Of a DNA stretch of 64,000 nt, positions 34,351-46,411 are shown one piece after another (the stretch's first letter is position 1; each line of letters begins with the position of its first letter). The notes below the pieces were generated by a model. That model was not told the DNA's origin, made no database searches, and worked only from the letters and a program-made list of their open reading frames with translations. The stretch comes from Bactrocera neohumeralis (lineage: Eukaryota > Arthropoda > Insecta > Diptera > Tephritidae). The stretch lies in assembly GCF_024586455.1 (NCBI RefSeq), contig NC_065922.1, positions 31,368,089-31,432,088 on the forward strand, read 5' to 3'. The position numbers and the translations under genes were made by a program.

Positions 34351-34809
34351 AACTTAGAAAATGTTAACTTCTGATATTGTGAACTACTAAAAAGTATTTG
34401 AAGATATGACAAAATTTCAAGCTTATATTTTGTCTTCGAAATGTCTCAGGCAATAATCACTTTAATCCAAGAACATTGAAGATAATGGGCTTTCACGTCC
34501 ATACATGAGAATATTGTTGTCAAAAACAAGTCAAAAGTAGATCAGAAAGCTTAGTATAAAAATTCAAATACATATGTATTTTTTTTGGAACCTAAGGATA
34601 TGTATGTTGACTAAAAGAATCTCTTTATAAAGACATCATCTAGATAGATGTAGCACTTATTTTTCTTCCTCTTGATTGGTACTGTTACTCTTAATTTTGA
34701 CCAAGACTAGAATAGCACATCAGTCCTCTCTTTCCACCGATTCGTAGCACTAAGAGAAGTCAAAAGCTGAGCGAAATATATCATGTCTTAGATGTGTAAT
34801 TCTATACTT
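34351..34809. other. AT-rich spacer
   Basis: Nothing recognised. Confidence 0.4.
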
Positions 34810-35325
34810 CATTCAAAGGCTGAAAATCAATCCATTTCTGAAACAGATGGTAACTGATACTGAAATGTTGGTGTCTTACCACAATATCTAGCGACAACAG
34901 ACAGTCAAACCGATGTGAGCTGGCGCAAATATTGGCCAAGCCAGTATTGATATCACGAAGCTTTTGCTATGTGTGGCATGGAAATGGTAAAAACTTAAAA
35001 CACGGACTTGCGCTATTAACAGTTTGACCGTCTGAAGGATGTAATTGCACAGAAGACACTAGCTATGAGAGAAAAGTTGTGTTCCATCAGAACACAGTAA
35101 AGCGACTCACAGCAAGAACAGCTCCTTGATTGGGAGCTTAGCCTTACAGATGGCTAATGATTTTGCTGGCAAAAAGTTTGCCTCAAACGAAGCTTGTGAA
35201 AATCGACTGTCCTAGTTTTTTAGCCAATAGAAACGAGGGCTCTTATAAGAGTGACATTTTAAAATTATCTTAAAAGAAGAACTTACTGAACAAAATAGCA
35301 CATATTTGACCTAAGTCAGATCATA
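34810..35325 (+). mobile_element. Heavily decayed mariner (M1-related)
   Basis: Scattered pieces in order: INPFLKQMVTDTEMLVSY (for FLKRMVTGDEKWxxY), LLLCVAWKW (for LLCVWWDW), VPSEHS (for FHQDNA), MANDFAGKKFASNEACENRL, and LTEQNSTYLT at the C-terminus. Catalytic Asp residues are lost and all frames are broken. The MANDFAGKKFAS wording is closer to mellifera-type mariners than to the M1 copies here. Confidence 0.7.
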
Positions 35326-35334
35326 CTCAAACAA

Positions 35335-36232
35335 ACCTTAAATGTAATGGAAGGTTCAGACAAGGCGACACCGTGCGACTTCTTCAATCCACTTTTGAGA
35401 CAATAATTCGAGCTGCAGAACTAAATAAAGCAGGTACCATCTTCCATAAGAGTGTACAGCTGCTGGCTATATTTATATCATCGGCCCCATTGGCTGAATA
35501 TTGATATCATTGGCCTTAACAACCGCACCGTTAGTTCTGCTTTCTCCAGAATGGATAAGGAAGCGAAGAAAATGGGTCTGGTAATGAACGAGGGCAAGAC
35601 GAATTATCACCTGTCATCAAACGAACAATCGTCGCACTCGCGACTTGGCTCCCACATCCATGTTGACAGTCATAACTTAGAAGTCATAGATCATTTCGTC
35701 TATCGTGGATAAATTTCAGCCTTGAAATCCAACACAGAATAACTCTTGCCAACAGGTGCTACTTCGGACTGAGTAGGCAATTAAAAAGCAAAGTCCTCTC
35801 TCGACAAACAAAAACCAAACTCTAAAAATCACTCATTATTCCCGTCCTGCTATATGGTGCAGAGGCATGGACGATGACAACATCTGACGAGTTTTTTAGA
35901 GAAAGGTTCTGCGGAAGATTTATGGTCCTTTGCGCGTTGGCCTCGGCGAATATCGTATTCGATGGAACGATTGAGCCGATATTAACATAGTTCAGCGAAT
36001 TAAGAGACAGCGGCTACGCTGGCTAGGTCATGTCGTCCGAATGAATGAAAACTCTCCAGCCCTGAGAATAATCGGCACAGTACCCGCCGGGGTAAGCAGA
36101 GGAAGACCTCCACTCAGGACTCCACCAGGCGGAGAAGGATCTGTCTTCGCTTGGAATCTCCAAAAGGAAGAACGACTGGCGCGGTGTTGTAAACTTGACT
36201 CGCGTAAGCGGTGTCTAAACATGCTCTGAACA
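35335..36232 (+). pseudogene. RTE-like retrotransposon, RT end to C-terminus
   Basis: Order of pieces: FETIIRAAELNKAGTIFHKS, IDIIGLNNRTVSSAFSRMDK, EAKKMGLVMNEGKTNYHLSS, GSHIHVDSHNLEVIDHFVYR, QHRITLANRCYFGLSRQLKS, KSLIIPVLLYGAEAWTMTTS, VLRKIYGPLRV, RLRWLGHVVRMNENSPALRI and EERLARCCKLDSRKR. This is the end of the reverse transcriptase and the following region. The YADD active-site box before IDIIG is destroyed (replaced by a duplicated stretch at 35465-35500). Several frameshifts. Related pieces: 24345-24800, 50620-50846 (-), 59880-60430 (-), 60845-61600. Confidence 0.8.
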
Positions 36233-38744
36233 TGTTAAGCTGGTTACAGAAGTAGGTAAACATTCAATGTGCTATGACAGAATATCCACGCAAAGCAGCT
36301 AGAACTTCTGTATCAAACGAAATTAACTGATTCAAGCTTACTACTTTAAACTTCTATAGAGTGGACCGATCTGATATTAAATTTTCTGAGATCATAAGGA
36401 CTTTGTTTACGTATAGTGTGAGTATAGTTCTACCTCTTAGTTACTAAGAATTATCAACGAGAAAATCAGTATATGGCCAGCATGTGAAGAAAAGTCTGCT
36501 GAACCCAAACTTTTATTCGTATGCACTATTAAGTCCACCACCTTTAAGGCCCAGTGCAATATTCTTCAAAGAAAAAAACAGCAATTTCAAGCCGATACTT
36601 AAAAACGCATGCCAATAAATAACCGCTGATACTCAAATTAAGCAACGATAAATGCGTATTTTGACAGCTTTTTTGTGCAATTGGCTGCGCGCGGAATGCC
36701 ATTAGGCGATTTGGTAATGCGATCCGCAGCGAACGGTACAGAACTTCATTTGAATATCATAAATTAATTGCATGAGCCGCGCCAAAGGTTGAGGGCTAAA
36801 GCGGAAGACTGTTGTTGGAGAAGCGGGGCAACGACAGCTTCGCAATGGAGCATTTGCATATTCAAACAAATTTCGCACGCTCGGCGGCAACGGGCACAAC
36901 AACACTGGGCAACAACACCAAGGCACCCCAAATAAGGTACCAAAAATACGATTTCAAAAAACGTGCGGAATAAATGAAACTTTAAAAGCTGAAGCTTGAA
37001 ACAATGAAAACGGCTGTGGCAACTGATGTTGCATAAACGGATTCCGCAACGAATTAACTCGTTTGGCGGCGAAAATTCTAAGTGAGTACCGCATGGTGAG
37101 CAGCCACATTGCGACTGCAACGCACATACAGGGTCACATGCGGCAGTGCGCGAGTGGTGAGGGTGTTGCAATGTCTGGCCGAAAGCGCGAAATTTAACAG
37201 CATTTCTTTAATTTTTATTTTAATGCGCCACAGATCGATTTTTGCACGCGAAGCAACACCAAGCGAGATGCAAAACGAAAGCGCAAAAAAGTTGCCATGT
37301 AAAATAAATTGGCCTTACAAGCATATGAAAGCAAAGTAACTTGCAACTTGCAACTTGCGGTCTTACCACAACACACACGCTAACCACCTAACTGCCTGCC
37401 TACCTACAACCTACCTACTTAAGTGCAAAATTTATTTATGCTCGCAGGCGGAAATGAGTGAATGAATACTTGTGGCCGACAACCGGCGCAGCAACTGCAT
37501 CGGCAGTGGGAGGATGCATGCGTGCCTTGCTGTTGCTGCTGCCTTCTGTGGCATGTTGTTGGCTGATATTGCAATAAATTGTTTTTGCTTCATGAATTCA
37601 ATTCATTCATTTGATGTGATCACACGCGTTCATTGCACTCCGCCGTCGCTGGCAACGCTTACGTCGCCGGCAGTGCAAAAGCAACGCTCACAAAATCGAC
37701 GCTTCACTGTAGCATACCGCCAAGCATGTGAATATGTGTGTGTGCGCAGATTCGTCGGTGGGCGCGTGAAGCCGTCTACTCCCAGTAAACGCTTGCGGCT
37801 AGTGAATGATTGTTGTTTTATTTGTAATTGCTGGCAAGCCATTTAAAATATTAAATGGCGCGAGGAAACCACAGACGGACCAATAAAACACCAAAAACAA
37901 AAAGAAATTAATCGGAATCGATACCTCAAGTAAGTGATACAAAAAAAATGCAAAAAAATTGCGAAAAAATATCATTTTGGCCTCTTCCGCCTACACGCAA
38001 TCGCACTTTGCGCTCTCCGCTTCCTCCGGCCTGCCGCCACCATTCTGGTGTGGTATGGTGTGGTGTCTGCTGCTTGTGGCCCGCAGCTAGTGTTGCTGTT
38101 TTGCGTTTTTGCGTAAATTTATGAAGTGATTCCGATCAATTGGCATAATCTATTTAGCCGCTCGCGTGAGGCAATAACGGGCGGACAGCCAAATGGGCAG
38201 TCACAGACGCGCATAACGCACCAATCGTTCGCTACGCCATTCAATTGTTCTGCACCACCGCAATGCCTCGTCGGAGTTGTAAGAATTGGTATGTTTAATT
38301 TGTAATAAGATAATTTTATATTTGCTGTGCGCGTCTCTTCCAACAATATTGCCGAGTCAAATGCGCGCTCTGATTGTTTGTTTGCATGCAAAGTGCAGGC
38401 TTTCAAAGCAGCCTCCAGCTGATCAGATATGATAAATACTGCGTACTTACAGTATATACTTTATATGTATATACACATGTATATATAGTTTAAGTATATG
38501 TGTTCATTGAAGAACAGTTCATATAGGAATTATTAAACTTTTAAAAATATCATATAAATTAGAGTTTTGATATTTATTCAAAAGAGTCTTCTCTAATTCC
38601 GGTTAACCTACTTCAAACAGTGTTTGATGCTTTGTTCCAAAATTTTAAAATCATAAATACCTTAATGTTCAGAAGTTGACTTTTCTTTCGATTAGTAAAA
38701 TTATTTAACCAAGAAATTTAATATCAATTGAAGATCAAGACAAT
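36233..38744. other. Host island, no gene seen
   Basis: CA-rich, moderately GC-rich non-repetitive DNA with short tracts such as CAACTTGCAACTTGC (37343) and TATGTATATACACATGTATA (38464). Open frames of 124-135 residues (36764-37171 minus, 37472-37846 plus) are Cys-rich without domains and lie opposite other open frames. I see no exon with believable splice sites. Confidence 0.45.
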
Positions 38745-38955
38745 CAAGTCAATAAAATAAAGAAATTGGTGATTGAGAATGGACCAATTCCGAGATCTTA
38801 ATGGCATCGTTGGAATATCGGAAGGATTAGCGAGAACCATTTTGAAAGATCATCGTGGATCTATGCTTACGACCCGGAACCAAACGATCAATCGGCCGAA
38901 TAACTTTGGAGAGACTGATGGACTGGTTCATAAGAAGGCGCGTTCCCAGGGACCG
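38745..38955 (+). mobile_element. Mariner remnant (family M3), internally deleted
   Basis: The text from 38759 (AAAGAAATTGGTGATTGAGA) and the pieces GIVGISEGLARTILKDH and, in another frame, WIYAYDPEPNDQSAE match 29750-30060. The DNA between KDH and WIYAYD is deleted. It is immediately followed by block A of the duplicated locus. Confidence 0.75.
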
Positions 38956-38989
38956 TTATCAAAAGCGCAACTGCCCTCCATATGAGTTA

Positions 38990-40350
38990 AGGAATTCGCT
39001 GTTGAGATTTTCCGGAAGCAGTCATTACTGTTCTGAACGGTGTTGGGTTTGAATCAAACCTGAAACACCTCACTTTTAGTCTTCTGTGTGACAGAGTGAT
39101 TGAAACACCACAAGGTAAAGTTTTCACTCTTCTGGTCGATGAAGACCTCCTGTTTGATTGTTTATGCAGACGATTGTAGCAGTAATGGTCAAATGAAATA
39201 TTCCTGAGTACCGTGTACAAGTTAACGCAGGGGTAACTCAGCGTCGTAACAAATTGGGTAGTCGGAAGTGGTCTCGCTGCGAAATGGACCCATGTAAATC
39301 CAAGATGGTTTTATTTACTATAAGATATTCCGGTGGTGCCGCTGCCGCAAATGGGAGACATCCGTGTGAAATACTATATCTAGGACTCATCCTAGATAGG
39401 AACTTTCATGGAAGCCGAATATCGAAGAGAGCGCAAAAAAGGCATCGATTGTCTTATACTGCTGTAGAGGAGCCATTGTTAAAAAGTCAGGTCCCTCACC
39501 GAAAGTGCTTCTTTGGCTCTATGACACTATAGTCAAGCCCATTATGTTATATGGAATTTTTATGTAAAGTTTTTATGGTGTATAGCTGCGAAAGTTGCTA
39601 TCAGACTCAGCAAAACACGTATCTGAACCCTCGGATAATCTAACACATTTATAACACACCGAACTCTGACGGCTCCTTCACTGCCCATATACCGGCGAGA
39701 GAGTTTTAGGTGGCAAGAAGCCGTTTTTTAGGGACGGATCAAAGCTAGGAGAGAAGGTTAGTAGAAGGATTTAGAGTCAGGAGCTCTCTTCAACTCCAAC
39801 TTCAGACTTCCTGACTATTGCAGTGTCTTCCAAGCCAAAGTTGTAGTCATTAAAACAGCAGTAGCGTTCCACTACTAGATAGCTGGGTTTCGCAGAATCT
39901 TGGCCAGCGCTGAGCCATCTTGGGTAAATGCCCTGTACCAAAAGCCTTTTGGCCCAAGATCGTTGGCAAGAGTTGTAGGGATCAATTTGCTATCAGAAAG
40001 GCTAGCCTCACCCTAGTTTTGCATAAGGATTTTAAATTTTGTGATTACCAGGCTCCATCTGCAGAAGCTGTATGGAAAAAGATGAAGTGGAAACAACTCA
40101 ACACTTCCTTCTTGATTGTCCCGCGTTTGGGAGGTAATGACTTAAACGCTTGGAACCATATACCTTCAGACATCCCACCGAAGTGGCGGGAGTGGGAATA
40201 AAACGCCTCTGCAACTGGTTTTGGCTACTAAGCGTTTTGCTAATTTATAAGTTCGAACATAGGATTTCTTCTTTTCTATGGGTTCACAAAGGACTGCATA
40301 AAGCAGTCCATGTGCGATCTCTCTTTATCCGACATATAACATAACCTAAG
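38990..40350 (+). pseudogene. Non-LTR element, RT end to C-terminus (block A copy)
   Basis: Pieces in order: the RT region around VIETPQGKVFTLLVDEDLL, CRRL...WVVGSGLAAKWTHVNPRW/KSKMVLFTIRYSGG, CEILYLGLILDRNFHGSRIS, YTAVEEPLLKS (for YCCRGAIGK), IVKPIMLYG, then RNase H-like LRESFRWQEAVF, and the C-terminal block VNALYQKPFGPRSLARVVGI and NTSFLIVPRLGG (for HFLCxCPAL). Similar to R1/Jockey ORF2. Every frame is interrupted, and YADD is not recognisable. The same remnant is at 50985-52335. Confidence 0.7.
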
Positions 40351-40414
40351 CGTGTACTCTGTTGCAAGATAATAAAAACTGCATAGTGTTTAATATGAAT
40401 GACTTGTTTATTTG

Positions 40415-40560
40415 TGAAGAGATGGTTTGACCGTTATGCAGAAACTGGGAACGTAGATGATAAGCCAGCAAGAGGGCGGAAGCACGTGAGATCTAAATGT
40501 GGCGACAAGGCATTTTTTCCTTTTGTGAAGAAACTACTTTTCAGTCGAGATAAGCAGAAC
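40415..40560 (+). mobile_element. Tc1-like HTH scrap
   Basis: The frame reads RWFDRYAETGNVDDKPARGR followed by KHVRSKCGDKAF. This resembles the second HTH and GRPR-type linker of Tc1-family transposases (RW..RY.ETG...). Only this short stretch is visible; the corrupted duplicate is at 52400-52480. Confidence 0.45.
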
Positions 40561-40729
40561 AATGTTTCTTTTTAAGGATAAAATGTACATTCAAAGTTCT
40601 ACAACTCGAATCACCATAATTCACCAAAAATCTTCCAGTTATAGCAGTTTTCTTTAAAACAAACAATTTTTTCAAAAAGCTGTAAAAATATAGATTTTTT
40701 TTGATTTTTATTTACATACTGACCAAAAG

Positions 40730-42234
40730 CGTCCAAGATCGATGGCACTGTGGCTGATACATGATAGATACTACTACCAACATCTATATGATTTCTATTT
40801 TTAAGAGAAAAAAGATAAAATTTGGAAAACTCTCACTTCCGGTTCTTTATTTGAAACGTTAGATTGGTTCATGACATTTACTTTTTTGAAGAAATTTCGA
40901 AATGTTGACCGAAGTGCAATTAGGTGGTCCATTCGGAAAGTCTTGGGCAGTTAGCATTTTAAGTTCCGAAATAGCAATTTCTTCTTTTTCTATCCAAAGA
41001 CTGGAAACAAACATTTCTTTTTCAAAACAAAAATAGCTCCAAAGCTGTAAATCGCATGATCTCTGGTAGATTTTTACTTGTTTCCGGTTTCCCCAAAATG
41101 GCCATAGAATCGCGAGCTGTGTATAAGCCATCTTTGAAAACCACATGTCAACCACCCGACTGAGTAGTAAATGTGGTGACAAAACTTTTCACAATCCTTT
41201 TTGTTTGCTCACTTGGTCGATTATGATAACCATAAATCGGACGTAAAGCGAAACACATTTTCGAACCGAACACTGATTTTGGTAATAAAATTCAATGATT
41301 TGCAAGCGTTGCTCGTTAGTAAACAATTTTGATGAAATGTCAAAGCATACTGAGCATCTTTCTCTTTGACACCATGTCTGAAATCCCACGTGATCCTGTC
41401 AATACTAATGCATGAAAATCCTAACCTCAAAAAATCAATATTAGATGAATTATAACTATTAGTTAATGAGATATAGAATTTACAAAGAAATGGATCAGAA
41501 ATAATTTCGTGTGTTAATAAACATTGCTTTTTGGGTAAAATACTGTTGAATTTTGGTCTAGGGAAATCAATCGTTGAAAAGATATTTGCTAAGCTGGAAA
41601 CAGGCGAAATGAGCAAAGTAGGTGCCTCGCAAGTTCATAATCCAACATAAACAACGAATAACTGATTCTAAGAAGTGTTTAAGAGCTCTGTAATCGGAAT
41701 AAAGCTGAAATTTTTCGTCGGCGATAGAAACATAGCTCCATCATTTCCCACTGGAGTCCAATCGACAGTCATTCTAGCGGACTGCACATGATGAACCGGT
41801 TCTCAGCCGTGGAAAAACGAAAAAAAATCGGCTGGAAAAAGTTATGACATCATTCTTTTTGGGATGCACGTGGTATAATACATACTCAACGACTGATTAC
41901 TGAGCCAGTTAAAATCTATTTCACTACGTATTTGGTTGCAGTTCATTTCTTCTATTCCAAATACTTAGCAATTGTATTATTTTTAGAAGAATCTGTTTAA
42001 AATTGTACGCATATATTCAAATGATTTCTACAAACATGAATTTTGAACAAATGCTTATTATTTGAAATATAATTTTTGTATTTATGAGTTGTATTAAACT
42101 TTGACATAGACAGATAAAAGGTATCCTATGTCCTTACCCTGGTTCTAAGCTACCTCTCCCCCATTTTTCAGCCAAATCGGTTCTTGAGTTATAAATGGTG
42201 TAACTAACAACAACTTTCTTTTATATATATAGAT
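40730..42234 (+). repeat. Dispersed element (block A copy) opened by a 640-bp insertion
   Basis: Its block B counterpart, 52705-53548, is uninterrupted. It runs from CACTGTGGCTGATACAT to AGCCAAATCGGTTCTTGAGT, TATAAATGGTGTAACTAAC and a TATATATATAGAT end. The ending is like the 3' ends of dispersed insect retroposons with a short TA tail; family uncertain. Confidence 0.5.
40801..41440 (-). mobile_element. 640-bp mariner-like insertion present only in block A
   Basis: Block B reads continuously across this point (ATGATTTCTATT then AGATGAATTATAAC at about 52775), while A carries 640 extra bases. On the minus strand the insertion encodes FTNEQRLQIIEFYYQNQCSV and RKC...YVRFMV-IIIDQVSKQ, the N-terminal DUF4817/HTH of the M2-type transposases. 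There is also a further open frame (40859-41182) of unknown nature. A partial element without the catalytic domain. Confidence 0.65.
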
Positions 42235-44152
42235 TTCATTCGCATAATGCTTTCTGATAATGTACATATATTGAACATGTTATCTCTTCTAATTTTTAGC
42301 TGAACGTATATTTTTTGTGTTCTTGTCAGTGAAAAGAGATTCTAATATTTGTATGAAATTTTACTTCTAAATGCTATTGTCAACTCAAGAGTTCGAGTTA
42401 TGCAACTCCAAATGTAGCTCTAAATACAATATGGGACCAAATTCAAAGATCTGACATCAAACGGTGCAGTGCTGTAATAAAACCCCTACTAACAACAACA
42501 AAAATTGCATTGGGAGCACGAAAACATGAACCATGATTGAGCAATAAAATATTTTCAATGATCCAAAACATAGGAGCCGACTCTGTACTCAATGGAAAAA
42601 GAATGCTGTCGCAGTCAGCAGAAGCCAATCCAATATGTAATGTTTGAACTTTAATGGAAGCAAATATACATATGAAGAACACATTTAACATCACTAAAAA
42701 AAGTTTCATTCGAATACAAACAGAGTTCCCTCCATGTATGAAAAATTTAGTTCTAAGTTGCTTGATAACATCCAAAAACAAATAATATTGAAGAGGAGAA
42801 AATATACAAATTTTCCAGAAAATTCACAAAATTTTAGCCCCATTAACCCATTGCTATATGTTTTAGCCCACTAATTAATAAATATTATAAATTAATTAAA
42901 AGTAAATTTCATCAGCAACAACAACCAATTGACAGAGTTTATGGTCCATAGTGGGACCAACAACTACCTTACATTTGGAAATCAAGCAATCAAAATAAGA
43001 AATTGGCAAGCAATTGATTTTTTCCTAAAGACTCGTGGATTTTGGGTATTAAAGGCCTACAGCAAGTGTACCAAGCCTGGCCAGAGGAAAGGCTGGGTTC
43101 GTATACAGTACGTGTTAGTAGTGGTCCAAAATGCGCTCATCAATTGTTGTGGCCAATTTGGCAATACCGCATTGTTGTTATTGTTATTGCTACCGTGCAC
43201 CAATTGTTTTTCCGCAAACTTTGGTTTGTTTATTCTTCATTTACTTCGATTTTTTTGTGCACGCTGATTTTTGATTATATTTATTATGATTTATTTGTTT
43301 CAGCAATTTATTTGCGTGATTTATTGTAAAGCAAAGCGTAAAGGACGAGGCCGGTGTATATAAGGCACATAACTTCCCCTGCGTGATTTCAAATTAAAAG
43401 TGGTGGCCAGATTGTTGTAATGTAATGTGCGGCACCCACATGCGCGAATGCGAAGAGGCGCTCACTGAGGATTTATTATGTTTTCGCAGTTGCAGGATTA
43501 GGATTTATGTCTGCACCGCGTTCGTTACCCACCACAGTTGTACACAGAGTGTGTGTTTGAGGATCACTGCGCGTCCATCGTTCCACTAATGAGCGCTGTC
43601 GCTGCTGATTTGCAGTCTCTTTCGAGATCAGCATTGATTATGGCGATTTTTTATCAAGCGATTTTTATCGTTTCTTTGTCGAGATTTCAAGTGATTTTGA
43701 TTTTTCCTTTTTGGAGTTTGGCAATCAATCATACACAAAGAAATCAATTGGACGATCGAGCTGTGTACGTTATTAGTGCGTTTGTAAAAAGACCACCACG
43801 ATTGCTTGGATCCCAGTAAGTCTGTAATTGTTGATGGGCTGCAGATAAGTACTCGTACATGAAATCTGCTTTTATTCATCTCAGAAATATTAAATTGATT
43901 GATATTTGAAATATATATTTACATATTTGTATGCCACGCAATAAAAAAAATCAAAAATACGTAAATGAGTATTCCCATGTGAGATTCACTAAAATTACTA
44001 TATTATAGCAAAACACTAAATTATAGAACTAGGAGAGGAGAGGATAGAATCGTAAAGAAGTTCATGCAAACTTTTAATCAGATTTTCTTTCAAGAAATAT
44101 AGAATTTCCTTCAGAATTTTCTAAATTTTTCTCAAAGATTTTAGAAAGATAA
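42235..44152. other. Host-like sequence in block A
   Basis: Non-repetitive outside the duplication; counterpart 53549-55534. It contains 5'UTR-like or promoter-like text at 43440-43800 but no coding exon I can support. Overlapping open frames at 42929-43329 and 43538-43879 are not preserved between the two blocks, which argues against coding. Confidence 0.45.
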
Positions 44153-44634
44153 GAGGTTGTCAAAAAAGTCTTGCAGTATTTTCGCTAGTTGGCGCTGAAG
44201 CGCGTAGTTCTAGTTTTATTCGTCGCATCGGGTCATACTATACCTTTTGAAAGCGTTTTACGCGTGAGTTATAAGCGTCGCAAACATGGAGCAAAATAAA
44301 GAAAATACGGCATATTTTACAGTACTACTTAGATAGGGGCAAAAGTGCGTCTCAAAAGCCGCCAATAAATTTGGCCCTTTTAGTTTATGGACACGATACA
44401 GTTTCCATTTCCACCGCACAACGATGGTTTCAACGCTCTGGGCATGAGGTGGTCATGAAGATGCGCCGCTCCGGAAGGCCTGTGTCGAAAATTGCGATAA
44501 AATCGCTGAATTGGTCGAAAAGAGACCAAGCACAGTAGCAGCCGTAGCATCGGTCAGGCTGGGCATGAGTCATCAGAATTCATTTTCAATTTCAATAAAA
44601 ATTCAATAAAAATACGCAGACTTTGACAACCCAT
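44153..44634 (+). mobile_element. HTH-only mariner derivative (family M6), corrupted block A copy
   Basis: Same element as 55535-56060: left end GGTTGTCAAAAAAGTCTTGC, right end GACTTTGACAACCCAT. It contains ATGGAGCAAAATAAAG at about 44286, but single-base changes after it break the frame that is open in block B, and about 45 bp are missing. Confidence 0.75.
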
Positions 44635-44639
44635 TATAA

Positions 44640-45900
44640 AGTATATTATGCCGATTTTTGACACCAATAATGGATTTCACGGGTATTATTAAATGCCTCT
44701 GGAATATTGTCGTAAATTTTCAAGTTGATCTGTGTAATAGTTTCGGAGATACAGCCTTGAGAGCTTGTGCGCTCGAGGTTAGCTGGCAAAGTGTTTTTCT
44801 CGAAACTATCTTTTTGAAATCGGTTAGAAAAATTTCTCGAACTACTCCAACCGATTCATGAAATTTTTAGGTCTTTAAGATACAATTCTTAAAAGATTTG
44901 AACGAAATTTTTTTATTTACAACTATTTGAAAACAAAAATATGTGAAACTTTCTAAAAAATCTCACCGGAATATTGCATCACTATTCCATTTCCGTTTTT
45001 TTCGTCCAAGTTCTCAGCTAACGTTTTGAATGATCCAGTAAGGAAATTATCCTGCCAGCGCGGTAGCCGATACATGCGGTATTTTAACTGCGCGGGTTTT
45101 GAGAGTCTTTCTGCCGCTGGTATAAGGGGACTAGGGGTTTATTCTGTCTGATTCAGCGAATACACGAACAAATTATTATCAGATATGGATTCTCTATCGA
45201 GTTTTATAATGCAATCAATGTATATCCCACAAATTGACCAATATTTTTGATACAAGTTTGCAATTGGAACTTTGATACCTACATTCGGGAGTCTGAATCG
45301 TTTCATGATCGCCACTAAGCGCACTATTTGGACAAAGTTTTATCCCGATATATTTGTAGCTAGGTGCGCGTGATTGCGTACTGAAAGTGCCTCGAAGTAA
45401 AGTAGACTTGTGTTGTTGTATTAGAAGTAGACGTGGTTGTGGTTCGTTCGTGCGTTTTCACACTAGAACTTGGGAATGTTTCGATAATGGTTGTACCAAA
45501 TCCTGGTCGATATCGGTCACAGGTTAGGTCGCCCAGGCCAAGGTTTTGAACGAAAAGTTGGCGGTAAACGTGTACTGCGTTCAATTTTTTTATACCTTCT
45601 TTAGTAGTGATTCGCGATATTTCTACTTTACAGGTAATATTTTCACTGGGTTGAAAACCTGGATGCAGTGGGTTTTAGATCTTAACTTTCAACTAAGCCT
45701 TTCTCCCGAGACAACACTCTTCGATATCAAGCTAAGCCAATAGCAACTGCTAACAGATCTTGCATTTTGATGGGAATCAATAAATATAGACCCTGAAAAA
45801 ATAAAAAAAAGAGGTCAACTACATTTGCATTATTTTTGTTTTTTTTTTTTTTTTTGGAAACTTGAATTTTTTCTTTATGCCTTAGAGTAGATCTTTAGTT
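44640..45900. repeat. Moderately repetitive non-coding stretch in block A
   Basis: Counterpart 56075-57660. Includes phrases common in fly dispersed repeats (CAACCGATTCATGAAATTT, TGGACAAAGTTTTATCCCGA, GGTCGATATCGGTC). The phrase CAACTGCTAACAGATCTT (about 45745) recurs 4.8 kb on, at 50565, as CAGCTGCTAACAGACCTT. Block A lacks about 350 bp here. No gene. Confidence 0.5.
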
Positions 45901-45914
45901 AATGAAGCAATACC

Positions 45915-46405
45915 AACCGATCAAATTTGACCCGGACTGGCTCATTTAAATTGCGTGGCACAAAGAATTCAGTATTCATCGGAAACTTGCTCATGAGAGC
46001 CGACTATACGCCACCTGTTAATAACGGTGGCACGGAAACGTTAAAAAAGTAGTGCTGGAAAATCGTCGTGAGTATCAGAGAGATAGAAAAGGATCTGAAC
46101 AACTCTTATGGATCGACTCAACAGTTTTTGGTTAATCTTTCGGGTATGAAGCGTGTAAACGCCAAATTCGTACCAAAAGACTAGACTTTTTTACAAAAAC
46201 GACGTCGAGTAGCGGCCGCAATATACATGGTTGACAACATCTGAAGGCCCAACATTCATCAAACGCACCATTACTGACGAAGAGACAAGACGTGTCGCAG
46301 AAGCATCTAATGATGCTCCAAAAATGAGCAGATATCGGAAAAATCCAAATTCGCTGAGGTTACTGAAGCTTATCCCAGCCGAGACCACATGAGTATGAAA
46401 AAGTA
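45915..46405 (+). mobile_element. Mariner fragment (family M5) in block A
   Basis: Starts with the M5 terminal repeat GATCAAATTTGACCCGGACT. Frames then give LNNSYGSTQQFLVN, GMKRVNAKFVPKDLTF, KRRRV, and on the same text GPTFIKRTITDEETRRVAEA, where TGDETW is expected. The right end is missing; the fragment runs up to the TTAA at 46408. Confidence 0.78.
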
Positions 46406-46411
46406 TATTAA

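Noticed and set aside
36764..37171. 135-residue Cys-rich frame on the minus strand
   Set aside because: No regular Cys spacing, overlaps a plus-strand frame, no start context; probably chance in GC-richer DNA.
40859..41182. 107-residue minus-strand frame in the 640-bp insertion as a gene
   Set aside because: No recognised domain, lies within a deleted transposon and is absent from the other copy of the locus.
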